45,471 nt of DNA from an uncultured Verrucomicrobiota bacterium. GTDB taxonomy: Bacteria > Verrucomicrobiota > Verrucomicrobiia > Limisphaerales > UBA9464. The position numbers and the translations under genes are program-made. The notes beneath the pieces are model-generated. The model was not told the origin of the DNA, made no database searches, and worked only from the letters and a program-made list of their open reading frames with translations. Below, piece after piece: positions 41,937 to 45,471 of the stretch. How positions within the stretch are numbered: position 1 is the first letter of the stretch; each line of letters starts with the position of its first letter. Location of the stretch: the NCBI GenBank assembly GCA_903835555.1, contig CAILNN010000120.1:1-45471 (forward strand), given 5' to 3'.

Positions 41937-42302
41937 AGCAATAGGCGTTGTTGAAAGGCCGAAAGCCCACCCGTGGCGCTTGGGGTCAGGTGACGGATAA
42001 ATTTCGGCGCAGGCGTGGTTCGGACCGCCTCCGGCTCGACGAAGTTTCGCTGATGTTGCTTTGCGTCAATTGGTTACGTGTGAATTGTAGGGGTAGGAAG
42101 AAAAGCTGTTAGGCCGTGTTTTCAAAATGCATTTGCCTATCTGCTGGCCAAAACAGGCAGGGGCTTCGTTGCTCTTTGAAAAAGGGGTCCGTGGCAAGTT
42201 ACGTATTGAGATAGTATTGTTGCATAACCGTCACAAGAAGGTTTAGCCTTTCGACGGAGGCGATCTATCACGGGCTCGCCTGCTTTTACAACGTGTCCAT
42301 TT
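41937..42302. repeat. Gap with the ~150-bp repeat (copy 2) joined to a MITE-like element
   Basis: 41965-42110 is the second copy of the element at 34692. It runs directly into a MITE-like copy starting TTAGGCCGTGTTTTCAAAATG at 42109-42110, whose inner part (CATTTGCCTATCTGCTGGCC) equals that of the 20407 element; the right end near 42170-42190 is degenerate. The remaining bases up to the NUDIX gene hold nothing I can name. Confidence 0.7.
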
Positions 42303-42866
42303 GTGCCAACCACCGCCACCGCCACCACACCTCATCGACGTTCGCGCCTTAGCGCGGGCTTGCTGATGTATAGGCGGCATAGACATCGGGTGGAAGTATT
42401 CATTGCCCGCCCCGGAGGCCCGTGGTTTCCCAATCGCGAACGGGACATCTGGACGATTCCAAAAGGAGAAGTTGAACCGGGGGAGGAAAAGCTCCAGGCG
42501 GCTATACGCGAATTTCGGGAAGAGGTCGGACTAATAGCCAGTCCGCCGTATATTGAACTAGGTTGGATACGGCAAAAGGGTGGAAAAACCATTTTCGCTT
42601 GGGCCTTCGAAGGCGATTTCGATGAGAGCAAACCCATTCGAAGCAACATGGTTGAAATCGAATGGCCGCCGGGATCGGGTCGAAGAAAGCGGTGGCCAGA
42701 GATTGTTCAGGCCAAGTTCTACGGGATCGACGAAGCCCGTGAGCATCTGAAGCAGGCCCAACATCCGCTGCTGGATCGCCTAAATGCGGCCTTGCACGGG
42801 ACAGAGGGGGTGCAGACAGGGCTTGCGAGTGAATTTCTGGGGCACCCGGAAGTTCAGCGGCGTTAG
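42303..42866 (+). CDS. NUDIX hydrolase
   Basis: 187 residues starting at GTG 42303. The NUDIX box is complete: G55-x5-E61-x7-R69-E70-F-x-E73-E74-x-G76-L (starting in PKGEVEPGEEKLQ and ending in REFREEVGL). The start of the domain (SAGLLMYRR) and the FIARPGGPWFPNRERDIWTIPKG region resemble NTP-pyrophosphohydrolases of the MutT/Ap4A type that act on intracellular nucleotide compounds. The substrate cannot be told. The first 12 residues are Thr/Pro/Arg-rich and may not be translated. Confidence 0.88.
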   Translation: MPTTATATTPHRRSRLSAGLLMYRRHRHRVEVFIARPGGPWFPNRERDIWTIPKGEVEPGEEKLQAAIREFREEVGLIASPPYIELGWIRQKGGKTIFAWAFEGDFDESKPIRSNMVEIEWPPGSGRRKRWPEIVQAKFYGIDEAREHLKQAQHPLLDRLNAALHGTEGVQTGLASEFLGHPEVQRR

Positions 42867-42888
42867 GCACCGTGCGATCCGAACCCCA

Positions 42889-43275
42889 TTATTCGTGTGA
42901 CCAGAAATCGACGACAAAGACGTCACCTAGAAAGGGACCGACCAATTCGCCGAACTTCTTGTGATCGGGATGGACGAGGTAGGCGTCACGGTCTTTTTCA
43001 GAATTGAAGGTCAATACCCAGCAATGGGTGAAGCCTTTGTCATGCTTTTCAGGGCTGACATTCGTACCCCAAACCAGTTTCTCCACTCCAGGAATCTTGG
43101 TCTTAAGCGCGTGAAAGGCTTCCTCGACCCGGCGAATATCTTCCTTGGAGGCGGTCTCTTTGAACTTAAAGGAAACAACGTGTAGGAGTTTTCCCTTGCG
43201 ATGTGCGGATGCGGCCATTCCTGACAACGGTAGGGCCACCAGAAGGAGCAGGGCAAAACAAACAATGGATTTCAT
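42889..43275 (-). CDS. Secreted Dabb (stress-responsive A/B barrel) domain protein
   Basis: 128 residues. The N-terminus is a signal peptide (MKSIVCFALLLLVALPLSG, cleavage near MAASA). The Dabb domain follows: LHVVSFKFKETASKEDIRRV, IPGVEKLVWGTNVSPEK, FTHCWVLTFNSEKDRDAYLV, HPDHKKFGELVGPFL and VVDFW, in the family's order. Dabb proteins form dimeric ferredoxin-like barrels; secreted versions are common in Planctomycetes and Verrucomicrobia and their role is unknown. The ATG at 43275 is chosen for the signal peptide, though the frame is open to 43626. Confidence 0.88.
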   Translation of the reverse strand: MKSIVCFALLLLVALPLSGMAASAHRKGKLLHVVSFKFKETASKEDIRRVEEAFHALKTKIPGVEKLVWGTNVSPEKHDKGFTHCWVLTFNSEKDRDAYLVHPDHKKFGELVGPFLGDVFVVDFWSHE

Positions 43276-43401
43276 GGGTAATGTATTGGTTAGCAAGGCT
43301 AAGCGTTGTGTACCAGTAGACGCAAGCGGCAGACGGACGATTTTGAGAACAAGACCTGATTCGGCTGGCATCGACCACGTCCTTGAACGGAAACTGGGCA
43401 A

Positions 43402-44886
43402 GTGAGCCCGTTCGTCATCCTGGCGTGTGTCGCCTCCTACTTTGCCGCCCTGCTCGGCATTGCCTCGTGGTCGGGTCGAAGATCCACCCGCGATGGCTAT
43501 TTTCGGGGTAATCAACGCGCTCCCTGGTTTCTGATTGCCTTTGGTTTGATCGGAGACTCGCTCTCCGGGCTGACGTTTATTTCGGTTCCGGGACAGGTTG
43601 GGGAGCACGGATTTACTTACCTTCAAATCATTCTGGGCAATGTGGTCGGGTACCTGCTGATAGCCTATTGGTTGCTACCCCATTTTTATCGTCTCGATCT
43701 GACCAGTATCTACGGCTTTCTGGGAAATGGATTGGGACTTGGGGCTCAGCGGACGGGTGCGGGCTTTTTCCTCCTTTCGCGGCTCTTGGGGTCGGCAGCC
43801 CGATTGTACCTTGCCATCCGGGTTTTCCAGAGCCAGTTGTTCGAGCCACTGGGCATTCCGCTGTTCGTCAGCGTAGTGATCGTGATTGGTCTGATTCTGG
43901 GCTACACGCTGAAGGGTGGGATTAAGACGTTGATTTGGACCGACGCGTTTCAGAGCGGCTTTCTTCTCCTCTCGGTGGTGCTGTCGATTGGCACCATTGG
44001 GTACCAACTCCATGTCGGCCCAATCGGCCTTGTCCACGCGATTCAATCGAATACGACCTTTCACTGGTTGAGCACGGATTGGCGGGCACCAGACTTTTTC
44101 GCGAAGCAGATGGTGAGTGGTGCAGCGATGGCCCTGGTCATGAATGGGCTCGATCAGAATAACATGCAGAAGAACTTGAGCTGCCGATCGCTGGCGGATG
44201 CCCAGCGTAATCTTCAGTCGTTTGCGGGCGTGATGCTGGTGGTGAATGCAGCCTTTCTCGCCTTGGGTGCCCTGCTCTACCACTACCTATCCGTTAAGAA
44301 TATCTCGCTACCCGCTGGATCCACAGACACGGTTTTCCCGGAGTTGGCTCTCCACCACCTTGGGCGGTTTGCGGCTGTGGTCTTTGTGATTGGCTTGTCC
44401 GCTGCAACGTTCAACAGCGCGGATTCGGTGCTCACCACGCTGACCACCAGTTGCTGTGTTGATTTCCTGAAGTTTCCGACCAAAGAGGGAACCCTCTCCA
44501 ACGGACAAATTCGCACTCGCAGTATGGTCCATTGCACCTTTGCGGCGCTGCTGTTCATTGCGATTCTAGGCTTCCAGCTCTTCCCCAAGACTTCGGCCAT
44601 TCAATTGGTCTTGGAAATGGCAACCTATACGTACGGACCACTGCTCGGTTTGTTTGTCTTGGCATTCTTCACCCGCTGGAGACTCACCGGACCCGGAATT
44701 CCGCTCGTTTGTATGGGTGCGCCGGTTGTGAGTTGGTGGGTTCACTTGGAATCGCCCCGCTGGTTCGGAGGTTATCAAATGGGATTGGAGGTCTTGCTAT
44801 TCAACGGGCTCATCACGGCAATAGGCTTGGGTCTTTTCGCCACGAACAGGCGTCGAATCGATTCAGATACAGGCTTGTCCCAATAG
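43402..44886 (+). CDS. Sodium:solute symporter (SSS family)
   Basis: 494 residues starting at GTG 43402, with about 13 membrane helices. The SSS pattern is clear: SWSGRRSTRDGYFRGNQRAPW after the first helix (read as SGRRSTRDGYF and RGNQRAPW), GDSLSGLTFISVPGQVGEHG in helix 2, and LSAATFNSADSVLTTLTTSC near helix 9, which holds the sodium-site serines/threonines. Sialic acid, sugar or amino acid uptake are all possible; the substrate cannot be told. It is divergent from the Dabb gene and followed 25 bases later by pyrE. Confidence 0.9.
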   Translation: MSPFVILACVASYFAALLGIASWSGRRSTRDGYFRGNQRAPWFLIAFGLIGDSLSGLTFISVPGQVGEHGFTYLQIILGNVVGYLLIAYWLLPHFYRLDLTSIYGFLGNGLGLGAQRTGAGFFLLSRLLGSAARLYLAIRVFQSQLFEPLGIPLFVSVVIVIGLILGYTLKGGIKTLIWTDAFQSGFLLLSVVLSIGTIGYQLHVGPIGLVHAIQSNTTFHWLSTDWRAPDFFAKQMVSGAAMALVMNGLDQNNMQKNLSCRSLADAQRNLQSFAGVMLVVNAAFLALGALLYHYLSVKNISLPAGSTDTVFPELALHHLGRFAAVVFVIGLSAATFNSADSVLTTLTTSCCVDFLKFPTKEGTLSNGQIRTRSMVHCTFAALLFIAILGFQLFPKTSAIQLVLEMATYTYGPLLGLFVLAFFTRWRLTGPGIPLVCMGAPVVSWWVHLESPRWFGGYQMGLEVLLFNGLITAIGLGLFATNRRRIDSDTGLSQ

Positions 44887-44911
44887 GTGCCAGCGTTAGG
44901 CTGGCTGCGAC

Positions 44912-45471
44912 ATGACTCTTGAAGAAGCCTTGAATCTCTTTCGATCGACAGGGGCGCTACTAGACGGACACTTTATTTTGCGAAGCGGGCTGCATAGCCG
45001 GCAATTCTTTCAATGCGCGTTGGCGTTGCAGCAGATGCCGTTGGTGGAGCGATTTGGAAAGGCTTTGGCGGACCAAGTTCGCGCTTTGGAGCCGCACACG
45101 GTGATTGCACCGGCGATGGGAGGACTGGTCATTGGGCAGGAAGTCGCCAGGCAATTGGGCTGCCGATTTATTTTCGCAGAAAAAGAAGAAAACCGATTGG
45201 TTCTTCGACGCGGATTCCAGATTTCTCCGGGTGAACGATTTCTGGTGGTGGAGGATGTGGTCACGAAAGGTGGGCGCGTACAGGAAACGTTGGCCATCGT
45301 GCGTGAGCGCAGCGGGGTTCCATTAGCGGTTGCCATGATGGTAGACCGTTCCGATGGTTCTTTGGATTTGGCGGTGCCCACCTTCAGCCTCATTCGGCTT
45401 CATATTGAGACTTTTGCGGCGGACCAATTACCGTCTGATTTAGTATCCATTCCGGCGGTGAAGCCGGGGAG
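44912..45471 (+). CDS. pyrE: Orotate phosphoribosyltransferase (cut by window end)
   Basis: Makes OMP from orotate and PRPP in pyrimidine synthesis. The frame from ATG 44912 is open to the last base; 186 codons are visible and the 3' end is missing. Marks: MTLEEALNLFRSTGALLDGHF at the start (read as TLEEALNLFRSTGALL and DGHFILRSGLHS), VIAPAMGGLVIGQEVAR, FAEKEE, and the PRPP loop FLVVEDVVTKGGR. The motifs seen are all intact. It follows the symporter gene by 25 bases and may be co-transcribed with it. Confidence 0.92.
   Translation, partial: MTLEEALNLFRSTGALLDGHFILRSGLHSRQFFQCALALQQMPLVERFGKALADQVRALEPHTVIAPAMGGLVIGQEVARQLGCRFIFAEKEENRLVLRRGFQISPGERFLVVEDVVTKGGRVQETLAIVRERSGVPLAVAMMVDRSDGSLDLAVPTFSLIRLHIETFAADQLPSDLVSIPAVKPG

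Noticed and set aside
1..45471. CRISPR array, phage or intact insertion sequence
   Set aside because: No regularly spaced direct repeats, no transposase, integrase or phage structural gene was recognised in any frame.

Overview
The window looks like chromosomal DNA of a Verrucomicrobiota bacterium, probably from the Pedosphaera/Limisphaera side of the phylum. This placement is inference. It rests on three things seen here: secreted proteins of the DUF1549/DUF1553/DUF1501 and DUF6797 types, which are characteristic of Planctomycetes and Verrucomicrobia; an mreBCD-PBP2-rodA-RNase E/G run; and many short dispersed hairpin repeats between genes. No rRNA, CRISPR array, phage or intact transposase is visible. 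One tRNA (Arg, anticodon TCG) is present.

Layout. 1-2215: a decaying accessory patch with a group 1 glycosyltransferase flanked by remnants of two AAA/DUF4143 ATPases and a truncated DUF2293-type gene, then the tRNA. 2635-7939: an MFS transporter with an unusual ~150-residue central insert, then amino-acid genes (dapF divergent from hom and thrC). 8216-16678: a tightly packed cell-shape operon (mreB, mreC, mreD, PBP2, rodA, RNase E/G, Sel1 lipoprotein). 17004-20393: a very large secreted DUF1549/DUF1553 protein with a c-type heme motif. 20535-22953: rex, and convergent to it an ArnT/GT39-type membrane glycosyltransferase.

23101-30506: a closely spaced co-directional run of nine genes: yicC, gmk, coaC, a membrane histidine kinase, a sigma-54 response regulator, a small membrane protein, hpnD, hpnK and a small DMT-type transporter. 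Most joints are 4-base start/stop overlaps. This run is the best candidate for an undescribed functional unit, because it joins a two-component system and a small membrane protein to squalene/hopanoid genes.

30726-34664: an ADP-ribosylglycohydrolase, a Phd/VapC toxin-antitoxin pair with a palindromic operator, and a secreted DUF6797 beta-propeller protein. 34967-40624: a DUF2252 protein, an unknown conserved-looking gene, and a DUF1549/DUF1553 + DUF1501 pair. 40761-45471: an orphan eboE-like gene, a NUDIX hydrolase, a secreted Dabb-domain protein, a sodium:solute symporter and pyrE, which runs off the window end.

Several repeat families are spread through the gaps: a REP-like hairpin (three copies), a MITE-like element with terminal inverted repeats (one complete and three partial or variant copies), a ~150-bp element (two copies) and shorter hairpin modules. 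They explain most of the small spurious ORFs between genes.
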